Below, piece after piece: positions 9,343 to 17,997 of a stretch of DNA of 64,000 nucleotides (position 1 is its first letter; each line of letters starts with the position of its first letter). The position numbers and the translations under genes were made by a program. The stretch lies in the NCBI RefSeq assembly GCF_002234575.2, contig NZ_CP022464.2, forward strand, positions 5,146,001-5,210,000, read 5' to 3'. A model generated the notes under the pieces. That model searched no databases and was not told where the DNA came from. It saw only the letters and a program-made list of their open reading frames with translations. The DNA comes from Enterocloster bolteae. GTDB lineage: Bacteria; Bacillota; Clostridia; Lachnospirales; Lachnospiraceae.

Positions 9343-10912
9343 TTGTATGATGTTGTTAGAAGCAAACACAACATACTTCCTTTCTTTTTCTGTTTCGTGG
9401 TTTAATACATTCAGATACTGTGACTTTTGATGTTTTTTTGTAGCCTCGACTACTCGACAGGAGTGTATTGCCATCTCTTTTATCTGAATTGTTTATTAGC
9501 TGGATGTTGCCGGAGCGTTTGCTCTGAGTACTTATTTCAATCAAGTCTACGATGATAACTGCTGGTGGATATCACGGTATCAGACTTTATGAAAGGGAGG
9601 TACAACCTCATGATTTACGTAGGCATTGATATTGCCAAACTCAACCATTTCGCCGCCGCGATTTCTTCCGACGGCGAAATACTCATCGAGCCGTTCAAAT
9701 TTTCTAATAACTATGATGGCTTCTATCTACTGCTTTCTCATCTGGCACCACTTGACCAGAACAGTATCATCATAGGTCTTGAATCAACGGCACACTACGG
9801 TGACAACCTTGTTCGTTTTCTCATCAGCAAGGGCTTTAAAGTGTGTGTTCTCAACCCTATCCAGACTTCGTTCATGCGTAAAAATAATGTACGCAAAACG
9901 AAGACTGATAAAGTCGACACGTTTGTGATTGCTAAAACCCTTATGATGCAGGATTCCCTTCGGTTTATGGCCTTAGAGGATCTGGATTACATTGAGCTCA
10001 AAGAGCTCGGTAGATTCCGCCAGAAACTTGTGAAGCAGCGTACACGCTTAAAAATTCAGCTGACTTCCTATGTAGACCAGGCATTCCCGGAACTACAATA
10101 CTTCTTTAAGTCTGGCTTGCATCAAAACTCTGTCTATGCCGTCCTTAAGGAGGCTCCGACACCCAACGCTATTGCTTCTATGCATTTGACCCATCTTGCT
10201 CACACCCTCGAAGTTGCTTCCCACGGCCATTTCGGTAAGGATAAAGCCAGAGAATTAAGAGTTCTCGCACAGAAGTCTGTCGGTGTCAATGACAGTTCTC
10301 TATCTATTCAAATAACTCATACCATTGAACAGATCGAGTTACTGGATAGCCAACTTTTTTCTACAGAGCTTGAAATGGCAAATCTTGTCACCTGCCTGCA
10401 CTCTGTAATTATGACCATTCCCGGAATTGGTGTCGTGAATGGCGGAATGATTCTTGGTGAGATTGGTGATATACACCGATTCTCTAATCCAAAGAAACTG
10501 CTTGCATTTGCTGGACTGGATCCGACCGTTTATCAGTCTGGAAACTTCCAGGCTCACAGAACCAGGATGTCCAAAAGAGGATCTAAAGTGCTACGCTATG
10601 CCCTCATGAATGCAGCTCACAATGTCGTAAAAAACAATGCTACTTTCAAAGCTTATTATGATGCCAAGAGAGCGGAAGGCCGGACTCATTACAATGCCCT
10701 TGGGCACTGTGCTGGCAAACTTGTCAGAGTCATCTGGAAGATGCTCACTGACGAAGTAGCATTCAACCTCGAATAAGAGGTCTGTATACCATAATCGATA
10801 GATTTTGAAAAAGGGCTTTTAGGGAGCTTTGTTAAAGTTACCCTTCTTTCTGCGAAACACGGAATTGAAATTTCCACCTAATTTATACTTGACTTTTCAT
10901 AGCTGGTCTCCT
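9343..10912 (+). mobile_element. IS110-family insertion sequence, copy 2
   Basis: Second identical copy of the 1570-bp element, in the same orientation as copy 1, inserted between the CMD-like gene (stop at 10926) and the hydratase gene (start 9334). Joining its flanks on the minus strand rebuilds AATAGGAGGAG-ATATAATTATGGC, again a ribosome binding site followed by an ATGGCAAA start. Together with copy 1 it forms direct repeats bracketing the hydratase and flavoenzyme genes. Confidence 0.9.
9610..10776 (+). CDS. IS110-family transposase (DEDD), copy 2
   Basis: Identical in translation to the 388-aa transposase at 5154-6320, with the same GGGAGG ribosome binding site and the same start choice. 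Intact RuvC-like and Transposase_20 domains. It is antisense to the operon it interrupts. Confidence 0.93.
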   Translation: MIYVGIDIAKLNHFAAAISSDGEILIEPFKFSNNYDGFYLLLSHLAPLDQNSIIIGLESTAHYGDNLVRFLISKGFKVCVLNPIQTSFMRKNNVRKTKTDKVDTFVIAKTLMMQDSLRFMALEDLDYIELKELGRFRQKLVKQRTRLKIQLTSYVDQAFPELQYFFKSGLHQNSVYAVLKEAPTPNAIASMHLTHLAHTLEVASHGHFGKDKARELRVLAQKSVGVNDSSLSIQITHTIEQIELLDSQLFSTELEMANLVTCLHSVIMTIPGIGVVNGGMILGEIGDIHRFSNPKKLLAFAGLDPTVYQSGNFQAHRTRMSKRGSKVLRYALMNAAHNVVKNNATFKAYYDAKRAEGRTHYNALGHCAGKLVRVIWKMLTDEVAFNLE

Positions 10913-10925
10913 CCTATTGGTATTC

Positions 10926-11720
10926 TTATTTCTCAGATTTGTTTTGTTCTGCTTCCACTTCCTTCATGGCTTCTTTCAGAATTGGAACGCCCATGGTTAC
11001 TGCATGGATTCCCAGCGTACTGACAATATGGAGCACATCCATGATTTCATTGATTTCAGCCCCACAGTCCAGCGCCCTTGAAATGTGATACCTGACCTCA
11101 GAGGGATGCAGGGTAACCGGCGCCGCATGGACAGCAAGGTAGATTAATTCCTTCTCCTTTGGGGACAGCGGACCATTGTTCCATGGACCTGCTTCAAATT
11201 CTGTAAATGTTTCAAAATAGTCCGGGTCCAGCTTTAAAATATTTTCTTTCTCATCTGACCAGTATCCGCCATGTTTGGCAATATAGTCCTTTTTAAGGGC
11301 CTTTTGTCTTCCATCCAATTCACTTGCGGCAATGCTGATTCCCCTATGCTGCAGTTCATCCACAAGAATCGGCACGCTCATCCGGTGGGTACTGGCGCCT
11401 GCCATACAGGTAATCTCCAATACCTCCAGGATTTCCTTTACATCGATTCCCAGCTGTAGGGCATGCTTCATATGATTTTTAAGTCCACCTGCATTCAAGC
11501 ATCCGGTCACACTGTCGATTGCAATACAGATAAATTTTCGCATTCTGATGTCAAGGTAATTGCGCTTATCCGGTACAGAGGAATAGCTTGCATACGAAGC
11601 CACGATACCTGGATCCAGCTCAAGAATGGTATCCCACATCGCACTCCATTTCCAGGCGCCCCGGGCCTCAATGAACTTCTGTTTTGCGGCCTCCTGGTAT
11701 TCAGACCATTTTTGTTCCAT
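10926..11720 (-). CDS. Carboxymuconolactone decarboxylase-family protein, two CMD domains
   Basis: 264-aa helical protein with two tandem CMD-like repeats (roughly residues 35-125 and 165-250; compare RKFICIAIDSVTGC with KELIYLAVHAAPVT, and NHMKHALQLG with YHISRALDCG). AhpD-type members carry a CxxC redox pair; neither repeat shows one here, so a peroxidase-reductase role is unlikely. A decarboxylase or binding role in the pathway is possible but unproven. It is the first gene after a sigma-54 promoter at 11768-11783 and originally headed an operon continuing through the hydratase, the flavoenzyme and the two MBL genes, now split by the IS copies. Confidence 0.8.
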   Translation of the reverse strand: MEQKWSEYQEAAKQKFIEARGAWKWSAMWDTILELDPGIVASYASYSSVPDKRNYLDIRMRKFICIAIDSVTGCLNAGGLKNHMKHALQLGIDVKEILEVLEITCMAGASTHRMSVPILVDELQHRGISIAASELDGRQKALKKDYIAKHGGYWSDEKENILKLDPDYFETFTEFEAGPWNNGPLSPKEKELIYLAVHAAPVTLHPSEVRYHISRALDCGAEINEIMDVLHIVSTLGIHAVTMGVPILKEAMKEVEAEQNKSEK

Positions 11721-11767
11721 GATTTTCTTTCTCCCTCCTGCTTATATGTTTGTTACTATTATATAAA

Positions 11768-11783
11768 GCAATTATCATGCCAA
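11768..11783 (-). promoter_or_regulatory. Sigma-54 promoter for the CMD/hydratase/flavoenzyme operon
   Basis: On the minus strand the bases read TTGGCATGATAATTGC, matching the TGGCAyG-N4-TTGC consensus with the invariant GG and GC at correct spacing, 48 bases ahead of the start codon at 11720. Confidence 0.8.
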
Positions 11784-11822
11784 TCTGTTTCTACTGGTCT
11801 ACCACGCCATATTGTTATTTGT

Positions 11823-11902
11823 TGTGTCATTTCGTCCAAAAAACACACTCTTTCTTCTGAACTGTGTCATTTATACATGTGCCATTTCAACACTGTGTCA
11901 CA
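11823..11902. promoter_or_regulatory. Upstream activator sites for the sigma-54 promoter
   Basis: TGTGTCA at 11823-11829, 11863-11869 and 11894-11900 plus TGTGCCA at 11878-11884, all 40-120 bases upstream of the -24 element. The same heptamers, in either orientation, recur upstream of the other sigma-54 promoters and are probably bound by the activator encoded at 21167-23173. Confidence 0.65.
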
Positions 11903-12017
11903 ATCATACCTCTTATCTGCAGGATGACGTTCCACCGCAGGCCACTCCAAGAAACGGTATAGTTTGCAGTCCCAAAATGCCAAGTCATGCGCCCTCTTAT
12001 CTTCATGGTATAATAAA

Positions 12018-12045
12018 TGCCGGCAACCGGAAACGGATGCCGACA
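12018..12045 (-). terminator. Terminator after the CoA-transferase/GntP/SDR operon
   Basis: TGCCGGCA / TGCCGACA form an eight-base-pair stem (one G-U pair) followed on the minus strand by TTTATTAT, 20 bases beyond the stop of the SDR gene at 12066. Confidence 0.55.
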
Positions 12046-12065
12046 TTGAAAAACAATTTCAATTA

Positions 12066-12899
12066 TTATAAATAACAGCCACAGTCAACGGAAAGCACTT
12101 CTCCATTGATACAACGGGACATGTCGCTGGCCAGGAACAGCACAGCATAAGCTTGATCAATTTCCCACGGATGCACGGAACGTACGGTACGTGTATTGCG
12201 TACCTCATTCATGACTCCCTCGGCCAGGGTCTGAGGACCGCCGTCATCATGAGCATAGGCGGTAGGGCTAGGAGTATGTCCGGGAGCAACCGCATTACAG
12301 CGGACACCGGTACCGGTACAGCGGATTGCAACGTTCTTGGTCAGGGTATTCAAACCGCCCTTTGTTGCACAATATGCAGCGCCGCACATGGGGCGGATAC
12401 CGTTAACAGAAGAAATGTTGATGATATTCCCGCTATCCTTTTTCAGGAAATATCTTACTGCTTCACGGCACAGGTACAGCGGTCCCTTCATGTTGGTATC
12501 CACTACCTGATCAATGACCTCATCACTGACCGCATCAATGGTAATGAGTTCTCCTTTGCCGGCATTGTTAATCAGCACATCAATGTCACCATATGCCTCT
12601 AGGGCTTTTTCAAATACCTTCTTACATTCCTCGGGTCTAGATGAATCCGCAGTAATTCCGGTAATATCACCACCAGTCTTCTCTTTGATATCGGCAATGG
12701 CTGCGTCCAGCTTTTCCTTCCCGCGTGCAGTCACAAATACCTTTGCCCCTTGCTCAACCATTAATTGTGCCATTTTTTTGCCCATGCCGTAGCTTGCGCC
12801 GGTTACAATCACAACCTTTCCATCCATCATCTTATTAAAGTTCCGGATGGTGAAATCCTCCTCATAGCGGCATGTTTCGTCAATACGATGTTCTGACAT
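12066..12899 (-). CDS. Short-chain dehydrogenase/reductase (SDR)
   Basis: 277-aa classical SDR. The Rossmann motif is VTGASYGMGKKMA, the NNAGKG motif follows, the catalytic Ser lies in INISSVNGI, and the active-site Tyr and Lys are in AAYCATKGGLN. The C-terminus (CINGEVLSVDCGCY) is typical. It oxidises or reduces a secondary alcohol/ketone with NAD(P)H. It has about 20 extra N-terminal residues before the Rossmann strand, and a good AAGGAGG site ahead of the ATG. It is the last gene of the operon starting at 17782 and ends 20 bases before a terminator. The exact substrate is unknown; BaiA-like chemistry is one analogy. Confidence 0.88.
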   Translation of the reverse strand: MSEHRIDETCRYEEDFTIRNFNKMMDGKVVIVTGASYGMGKKMAQLMVEQGAKVFVTARGKEKLDAAIADIKEKTGGDITGITADSSRPEECKKVFEKALEAYGDIDVLINNAGKGELITIDAVSDEVIDQVVDTNMKGPLYLCREAVRYFLKKDSGNIINISSVNGIRPMCGAAYCATKGGLNTLTKNVAIRCTGTGVRCNAVAPGHTPSPTAYAHDDGGPQTLAEGVMNEVRNTRTVRSVHPWEIDQAYAVLFLASDMSRCINGEVLSVDCGCYL

Positions 12900-12935
12900 A
12901 TTTTGTTCCTCCTTGAAATATTATTATTTTTATGT

Positions 12936-14255
12936 TTAAATTCCAGTAGCCACACAGATAGTTGTTGCTACAATAGTTACAAAAAGCGGAATCACAACTG
13001 ATGTTGCAAAGCTGTGACGGTATGCATTCTTATGGGTCAGCCCCAGCAGGTCATACACCAGGAACAGGCCGGAAGAATGAGGCAGCGTATCCAGGGAACC
13101 GGATGCAATGGCTACCAGCCTGTGGAGTACTGGAAGATTTGCACCGGAAGCCAGAAAGGTAGGCGCCATGGTCTCATACATGATGCGCTGTCCGGAAGAC
13201 GAGCCGCCCGCGATGGCACAAACAATACAGGTCACAACCACTGCAAGCAACAGCGGGTTCATATTCAGTCCCAACGCCCAATCTATAATGTTCTGATAGG
13301 CCGGCGTGGCTTTTACAACTGCGCCAAAACCAAGGATTGCCGCAATCCCTCCGATGGAAGTCACACCACTGGTCATTCCTTCCGTAAAAAGCTTCAACCA
13401 TTTTACCTTTCCGAAAAACCGATCCGCATTCAGGACAATGACCATGATGCTGCCAACTACCATTGCAGCCACTGCAATCAATGTGGCATTGATACCCTTA
13501 TGGCTGCCAACAATAATGATAAGGATGAGACTGACGATTGTCAGAAATCCTTTCCAGGCCGCCGGCAGCTGGCTGGCATCAACTTCATAGTTCTTCGGGT
13601 CCACATTGGCGGGATAACTCCATTCCTCCTTACGCTCACGGGCCTTCTTAGATGCCCATTCCCCATAAAGCGCACACATTACAAACATTGCAATACCACA
13701 GGTAATACCCATGATGGGGGCCGCATTCAAGCTGGTTCCCAGATATTCTGTGGCCACCAGGTTGGATAACTGCGGCGACCCCGGCAGACAGGTCATGGAA
13801 AAGGTAGAGGAACCCGCACTGAAACATATGACCGTCAGATGTCTGGGCAGGTTGGCTTTCTTTAACATAGTATACAGGATTGGCGCTGCTGCGTAAATCA
13901 CCACAAATAAGCTGATGCCGCCGTAGGTCAGGATACCCACAATCACGATACCCACCAGCACCACATGTCCAATCCCAAACCACTCCGTAAACTTATTTCC
14001 AATTGCAGTGGCACAGCCGGATATATCCATTAGTTTTGCATAAAAAGCTGAACTTACAAAAAGAAGCATATAGCTGGTAAACGCACTTGCATATCCCGGC
14101 ACAAAGCTGCCGGTAAATGTTTCATAGACCGGCATATGGTTAAAAATCACGGCAATCAATGCGCCTGCCATTGCTAACGGCAGTGCTCCCAGCCCTTTAT
14201 AAGCAAAAACCATCAGAAAGATGATTGCCAGAATAAGTCCTATAACTCCTAACAT
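12936..14255 (-). CDS. GntP-family permease
   Basis: 439-aa integral membrane protein with about 12 predicted hydrophobic helices, starting MLGVIGLILAIIFLMVFAYK. The GntP/gluconate:H+ symporter family takes up gluconate, hydroxybutyrate, glycerate and related hydroxy acids. Characteristic segments include TYGGISLFVVIYAAAPI, the SGQRIMYET loop and LPHSSGLFLV near the C-terminus. It lies mid-operon between two SDR genes, so it probably imports the carboxylate substrate of the pathway. This is the best clue that the substrate is a hydroxylated or small organic acid; other carboxylates cannot be excluded. Confidence 0.88.
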   Translation of the reverse strand: MLGVIGLILAIIFLMVFAYKGLGALPLAMAGALIAVIFNHMPVYETFTGSFVPGYASAFTSYMLLFVSSAFYAKLMDISGCATAIGNKFTEWFGIGHVVLVGIVIVGILTYGGISLFVVIYAAAPILYTMLKKANLPRHLTVICFSAGSSTFSMTCLPGSPQLSNLVATEYLGTSLNAAPIMGITCGIAMFVMCALYGEWASKKARERKEEWSYPANVDPKNYEVDASQLPAAWKGFLTIVSLILIIIVGSHKGINATLIAVAAMVVGSIMVIVLNADRFFGKVKWLKLFTEGMTSGVTSIGGIAAILGFGAVVKATPAYQNIIDWALGLNMNPLLLAVVVTCIVCAIAGGSSSGQRIMYETMAPTFLASGANLPVLHRLVAIASGSLDTLPHSSGLFLVYDLLGLTHKNAYRHSFATSVVIPLFVTIVATTICVATGI

Positions 14256-14292
14256 CTCTTAATCCCCCAATTATTGTTTTTTTAACACATGG

Positions 14293-15081
14293 TCAACGTC
14301 TCTGCTGCCACGCGGTGTCACAGTCCTGAGCCAGGAACTTACCGCCGCTGCACTCCAGCACCACACCGTCTATATAGGAAGACATGTCTGATGCAAGGAA
14401 GAGCGCCACATTTGCTACCTCCTCCGGCTCCCCTGCCCTGTGCAGCGCAAAGTTCTTTGCCACGCGCTTTACATCCTCCTCGGTCCGTCCTGCCGCTGCC
14501 TGCATGGCCGTGTTGATGCTTCCTGGCGCCACCGCGTTTACACGGATTCCAAAAGGAGCAAATTCCGCGGCAGACATCCTGGTCAGGCCATTAATCCCAT
14601 ATTTGCTGGTACAGTATGCACTCCGGTACATAGGAGGCATCAGTCCGCCAAAGGAAGCCACGTTCACGATTACCCCGCCTCCCTGCTCCTTCATGACACG
14701 TCCCGCGGCCTGGGTTCCCACAAAGTAGGAATTCAGGTTGGTATTCATGATCCGGTTCCACTCCTCCAGTTCCAGTTCCAGTATGGATTTCACAACCGTT
14801 GTGGCCGTATTGTTAATCCAGATATCGATACGTCCCAAATCGTTCTTTACCTCTTCCACAAAAGCATAGAGCCTGTTGGAATCACTGACATCCACACTTC
14901 TTACATAAAGGTCAAACCCCTTCTCCTGAAATTCAGCCTTTGCTTTGTCAAGCTTTTCCTGGGACCTGGAACAGATGGCAACCCGGCATCCTTCTTTTGC
15001 AAACGCTTCAGCCATGGCATAACCAATTCCTTCGGAACCACCGGTGATTGCCACGACTTTTCCTGCTAAATTTAAATCCAT
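14293..15081 (-). CDS. Short-chain dehydrogenase/reductase (SDR)
   Basis: 262-aa classical SDR: ITGGSEGIGYAMAEAF for NAD(P) binding, WINNTATTV in place of the usual NNAG (an NNTA variant), catalytic Ser in VNVASFGGL, and Tyr/Lys in SAYCTSKYGINGL. The C-terminus shows SYIDGVVLECSGG. Probably an NAD(P)-dependent alcohol dehydrogenase or 3-oxoacyl reductase for a pathway intermediate. It is in the same operon as the GntP permease (gap of 37 bases) and the aldolase (gap of 26 bases). It is not a close duplicate of the SDR at 12066-12899, so the two probably act on different carbons. Confidence 0.87.
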   Translation of the reverse strand: MDLNLAGKVVAITGGSEGIGYAMAEAFAKEGCRVAICSRSQEKLDKAKAEFQEKGFDLYVRSVDVSDSNRLYAFVEEVKNDLGRIDIWINNTATTVVKSILELELEEWNRIMNTNLNSYFVGTQAAGRVMKEQGGGVIVNVASFGGLMPPMYRSAYCTSKYGINGLTRMSAAEFAPFGIRVNAVAPGSINTAMQAAAGRTEEDVKRVAKNFALHRAGEPEEVANVALFLASDMSSYIDGVVLECSGGKFLAQDCDTAWQQRR

Positions 15082-15107
15082 ACTTCCCTCCTCTAAGATT
15101 TTTGTCC

Positions 15108-15926
15108 TTATTTTTTTATATCAAGAGCCAGGCACGGGCCGACAATATTCCCAAATGCTGCCGCCAGCGTCAATTGGTCGGTATTTAATACCACGGCGGA
15201 GCACCCTTCCTCAATCACCTTTTTCACATCGGCGGCCGTCTGCCCTGCGGGTCCGGCGGACGGACAGGCCATAAAACCGATATTCCTTGCCCGGCAGCGT
15301 TCCATAACTTTTAAATAGGCCTCGTTTACCTCAGAAGTAAAGGTTCCATCCGCGTTCAGAGAGCCACAGGCCTGTCCATAATCTGCCTTCCCAAACATCA
15401 CCATGTCCCGTCCTGGCTTTAACTCATCCAGGATCTCATCCAGGTGTCCAATTGCTTCCGGGTCCTCAATCATGGGTACAAATACCAGTTCCTGTACATG
15501 GTCTAAGTATTTCATCCAGTTCTTTGCCTCAAATCCGTCTGCATGGTTGGACCTGCAGCAGCTGGCATTGCCATATGGCGGATATCTGAGGGCCTCCTGA
15601 GCCATCCTGCATTCTGCCCCGCTGCGGATATGGGGCACCAGGACACCGCGGGCGCCCATCTCCATGTAATTTCTCATAAGATATGGAATCAGCTCCGGGA
15701 CACGGACAAAGGGCACTACCTGATTCAGCTCCGCTGCCAGAATCAGTTTTTCCGTTGTCTCCCGCTCCATTCCTGTATGCTCATTGTCAATGACCACAAA
15801 ATCAAAGCCCACGGTCCCGGCAATGTCCAGTACAGCAGTATCCCTTAAATAGTTAAAAAATCCCACAGGCGCTTTTCCTGCACTGACCTTTTCCAGAAAA
15901 GGATTTTTTTCAAATAAATCGCGCAT
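15108..15926 (-). CDS. HpcH/HpaI-family aldolase/lyase
   Basis: 272-aa TIM-barrel protein of the HpcH/HpaI (class II pyruvate aldolase, citrate-lyase-beta) superfamily. It has FVVIDNEHTGM near the N-terminus, PFVRVPE, GARGVLVPHIRSG, then FVPMIEDPEAI carrying the metal-ligand Glu, and MFGKADYGQAC with the second ligand Asp. Characterised relatives cleave 4-hydroxy-2-oxo acids to pyruvate and an aldehyde, or CoA thioesters. Here it may cleave the carbon chain of the substrate. Its position between the PPC-domain protein and an SDR in a sigma-54 operon supports a catabolic role. The reaction is inferred. Confidence 0.82.
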   Translation of the reverse strand: MRDLFEKNPFLEKVSAGKAPVGFFNYLRDTAVLDIAGTVGFDFVVIDNEHTGMERETTEKLILAAELNQVVPFVRVPELIPYLMRNYMEMGARGVLVPHIRSGAECRMAQEALRYPPYGNASCCRSNHADGFEAKNWMKYLDHVQELVFVPMIEDPEAIGHLDEILDELKPGRDMVMFGKADYGQACGSLNADGTFTSEVNEAYLKVMERCRARNIGFMACPSAGPAGQTAADVKKVIEEGCSAVVLNTDQLTLAAAFGNIVGPCLALDIKK

Positions 15927-15943
15927 ATCCTACCTCCCACAAA

Positions 15944-16543
15944 TCATTCATCAACCCGTACAAGATTCTGATAAAAACCAATCTTATGGTCGATGGTTGC
16001 CTGCAATTCCACACCGCTGATTTTTGCTATGATTACCGTAAAATGGGAAGGCTTGCTGGGATCGCCGGATGCCACCCTGGTACCCGGCATCAGATGTCCG
16101 CATACCGTATAATCTGCATTGCTGGCCACACAATGTGCATGGATATAGGGAGTTCCCGGTCCATACTCGCAGCCGACCATGGGCCATTTGTCCACCGGTC
16201 CTTCCCAGAGCCCGGGAATTGTCGGGAACATCCTCTCAACCACCGTGTCCGGAGTATCCCCCTCTGCGAGATTACACACCGTAGTGCCAATGGTGCCCTG
16301 CAGGCTGATCTCACATTTTCCATGCATGGTCCCGATGGATACATTTGTGGGACACAGTTTCGGGTTGATTGGGAAATGCTGATATGTAAAATCAACCGCG
16401 CTTCCGCTGCCGTCCAGAATAATGCCGGTCCTGATATCCTTCTCCCGGCAGATATCGTATAAGGCTTTCAGGATATCCTCACCAGGCTCAAATCTGGCGA
16501 AAACCACTTCCTCTATCTTTCCGCTTTCAATTAATCTTGCCAT
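15944..16543 (-). CDS. PPC-domain (DUF296-like) protein
   Basis: 199-aa protein resembling the PPC/DUF296 domain: N-terminal VVFARFEPGEDILKALYDIC, central GTMHGKCEISLQGTIG, then PYIHAHCVASN and the GHLMPGTRV block. The HAHC-x-(n)-GH arrangement suggests a metal site as described in bacterial PPC proteins. The domain is known from plant AT-hook proteins and from small bacterial proteins of unclear role, often inside metabolic operons. Here it sits between a CoA-transferase and an aldolase gene, with gaps of 12 and 17 bases. A catalytic or binding role for a pathway intermediate is more likely than DNA binding, but I cannot prove this. Confidence 0.7.
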   Translation of the reverse strand: MARLIESGKIEEVVFARFEPGEDILKALYDICREKDIRTGIILDGSGSAVDFTYQHFPINPKLCPTNVSIGTMHGKCEISLQGTIGTTVCNLAEGDTPDTVVERMFPTIPGLWEGPVDKWPMVGCEYGPGTPYIHAHCVASNADYTVCGHLMPGTRVASGDPSKPSHFTVIIAKISGVELQATIDHKIGFYQNLVRVDE

Positions 16544-16555
16544 AATGCAATCTCC

Positions 16556-17782
16556 TTACTTTGATTTAGAATAAATTGCCTTCTGGGCCTCTGCCGCCTT
16601 CTCCAGCACAGGGTCAAAAAGCCGGTGCAGTGTCTCCTGGTCCGCAACCTCGCCAAGCACTTCAAAGGTATTCTCCCCCAGCTCTGCCGCCGTATAATCT
16701 GTTTCTCGCTCCAGATCGCTCATCAGAATTGGGTTGCCAGGCACGCGAAAGGTAACCCCATTGGCATAATTTGCATTCACGATTGTTCTGCGGTGCCGGA
16801 CCTGGGGATGGTTTGCGACCGCTTCAAAATCATTAATTCTGCCATAAACACATTTCCCTTTAAACAGCATGTCAGCCACCTCATCGCTGTCGTACCGGCT
16901 GAATACCCGGTTCACCTCTGCGTCGATAGCCTTATAATCCGCCGCCCTCTGTGTCATGGTTGCCCATCCTTCATTGGCATACCACTGCGGCTGGTTCAAT
17001 GCCTCGCAGAATGTCTTCCACTGCGCATCCGTTCCAACGGTAATCATCAGGGATTTTCCGTCCTTGCATTTATAGGCGCCAATAGGTGCGCTGGACGCGT
17101 AGCTGTTGCCCATGGGCCTCGGTACCTTACCCGTCATCAGGTAGGAACTGAACTGATTTTCCAGGCAGAAAATCAGGGAGTCCATCATTGACACATCCAC
17201 CCTACGACCATGTCCAGTTTTCTGTGCTTCCAAAATTCCCATCAGCGTGCCGATGCACGCCATCAGTCCTCCGGAGTAATCCGCAATGGAACCCCCGCTC
17301 TTTACCGGTTCCCCGCCCTCAGGGCCGGTGATGCTCATCATGCCGGATTCTGCCTGCACGGTCTGGTCAAAGGCAGCGTGGGATGCATATGGTCCGTCCT
17401 GTCCGTAACCGGATATTGAGGTAAATACAATTCCAGGATTGATTTCTTTCAGTACTTCATAATTAATCCCAAATTTTTCCATGGTGCCCGGTTTATAATT
17501 TTCTATCACGGCGTCAGCCGTCTTCACCAGCTCCAAAAACAGTTTTTTATGCGCCTCATCTTTCATATTCAATACAATACTCTTTTTGCCTCTGTTACGG
17601 GTGGCAAAATGACTGCTCACTTCATGGTCGATGATATTACCGTAACGTGTGTTATCGCCAATGGGTGGGTTTTCGATTTTAATCACTTCCGCGCCAAAAT
17701 CTGATAATAACAGGGTGCACATGGGGCCGGACATAAACTGGCTGAAATCCAAAATCCGAAAACCTTCTAACGGTTTACTCAT
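16556..17782 (-). CDS. CaiB/BaiF family III CoA-transferase
   Basis: 408-aa family III CoA-transferase. It begins KPLEGFRILDFSQFMSGP, contains GAEVIKIENP and the DVSMMDS motif whose Asp forms the acyl anhydride in characterised members, plus NRGKKSIVLNMKD. It moves CoA between carboxylates, as CaiB (carnitine) and BaiF (bile acids) do. It is the first gene after the sigma-54 promoter at 17848-17863, so substrate activation begins the operon. A paralogue lies at 17946-19055. The substrate is unknown. The start is supported by an AAAGGAGA site. Confidence 0.9.
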   Translation of the reverse strand: MSKPLEGFRILDFSQFMSGPMCTLLLSDFGAEVIKIENPPIGDNTRYGNIIDHEVSSHFATRNRGKKSIVLNMKDEAHKKLFLELVKTADAVIENYKPGTMEKFGINYEVLKEINPGIVFTSISGYGQDGPYASHAAFDQTVQAESGMMSITGPEGGEPVKSGGSIADYSGGLMACIGTLMGILEAQKTGHGRRVDVSMMDSLIFCLENQFSSYLMTGKVPRPMGNSYASSAPIGAYKCKDGKSLMITVGTDAQWKTFCEALNQPQWYANEGWATMTQRAADYKAIDAEVNRVFSRYDSDEVADMLFKGKCVYGRINDFEAVANHPQVRHRRTIVNANYANGVTFRVPGNPILMSDLERETDYTAAELGENTFEVLGEVADQETLHRLFDPVLEKAAEAQKAIYSKSK

Positions 17783-17847
17783 ATTTTCGTCTCCTTTTAT
17801 TGTTTATTTACGTTCAAGTATCAGTGGAACCTACGCTTATATATAAT

Positions 17848-17863
17848 GCAAGTTTCATGCCAA
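17848..17863 (-). promoter_or_regulatory. Sigma-54 promoter for the CoA-transferase/GntP operon
   Basis: Minus-strand TTGGCATGAAACTTGC, an excellent -24/-12 match, 66 bases upstream of the start at 17782. Confidence 0.85.
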
Positions 17864-17931
17864 AAATTTAAGTCCGTTTAAAACGTTTTTGCTGTGCTTT
17901 TTATTGGTTCCTATCTTTCGGCACACTATTT

Positions 17932-17997
17932 TGTGTCAAAAGCAGTTAATCTACGGCACAATCGTGACACATCATTGTGTCATTCACCACTGTGCCA
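17932..17997. promoter_or_regulatory. Upstream activator sites, partly inside the next gene's 3' end
   Basis: TGTGTCA (17932-17938, 17976-17982), TGACACA (17964-17970) and TGTGCCA (17991-17997) cluster 70-150 bases upstream of the promoter at 17848. Some lie within the last codons of the upstream CoA-transferase gene. Confidence 0.65.

Noticed and set aside
12936..15081. Long plus-strand frames opposite the GntP and SDR genes (for example 13014-13769, 14440-15069)
   Set aside because: Antisense to well-supported genes, no ribosome binding sites, composition not protein-like.
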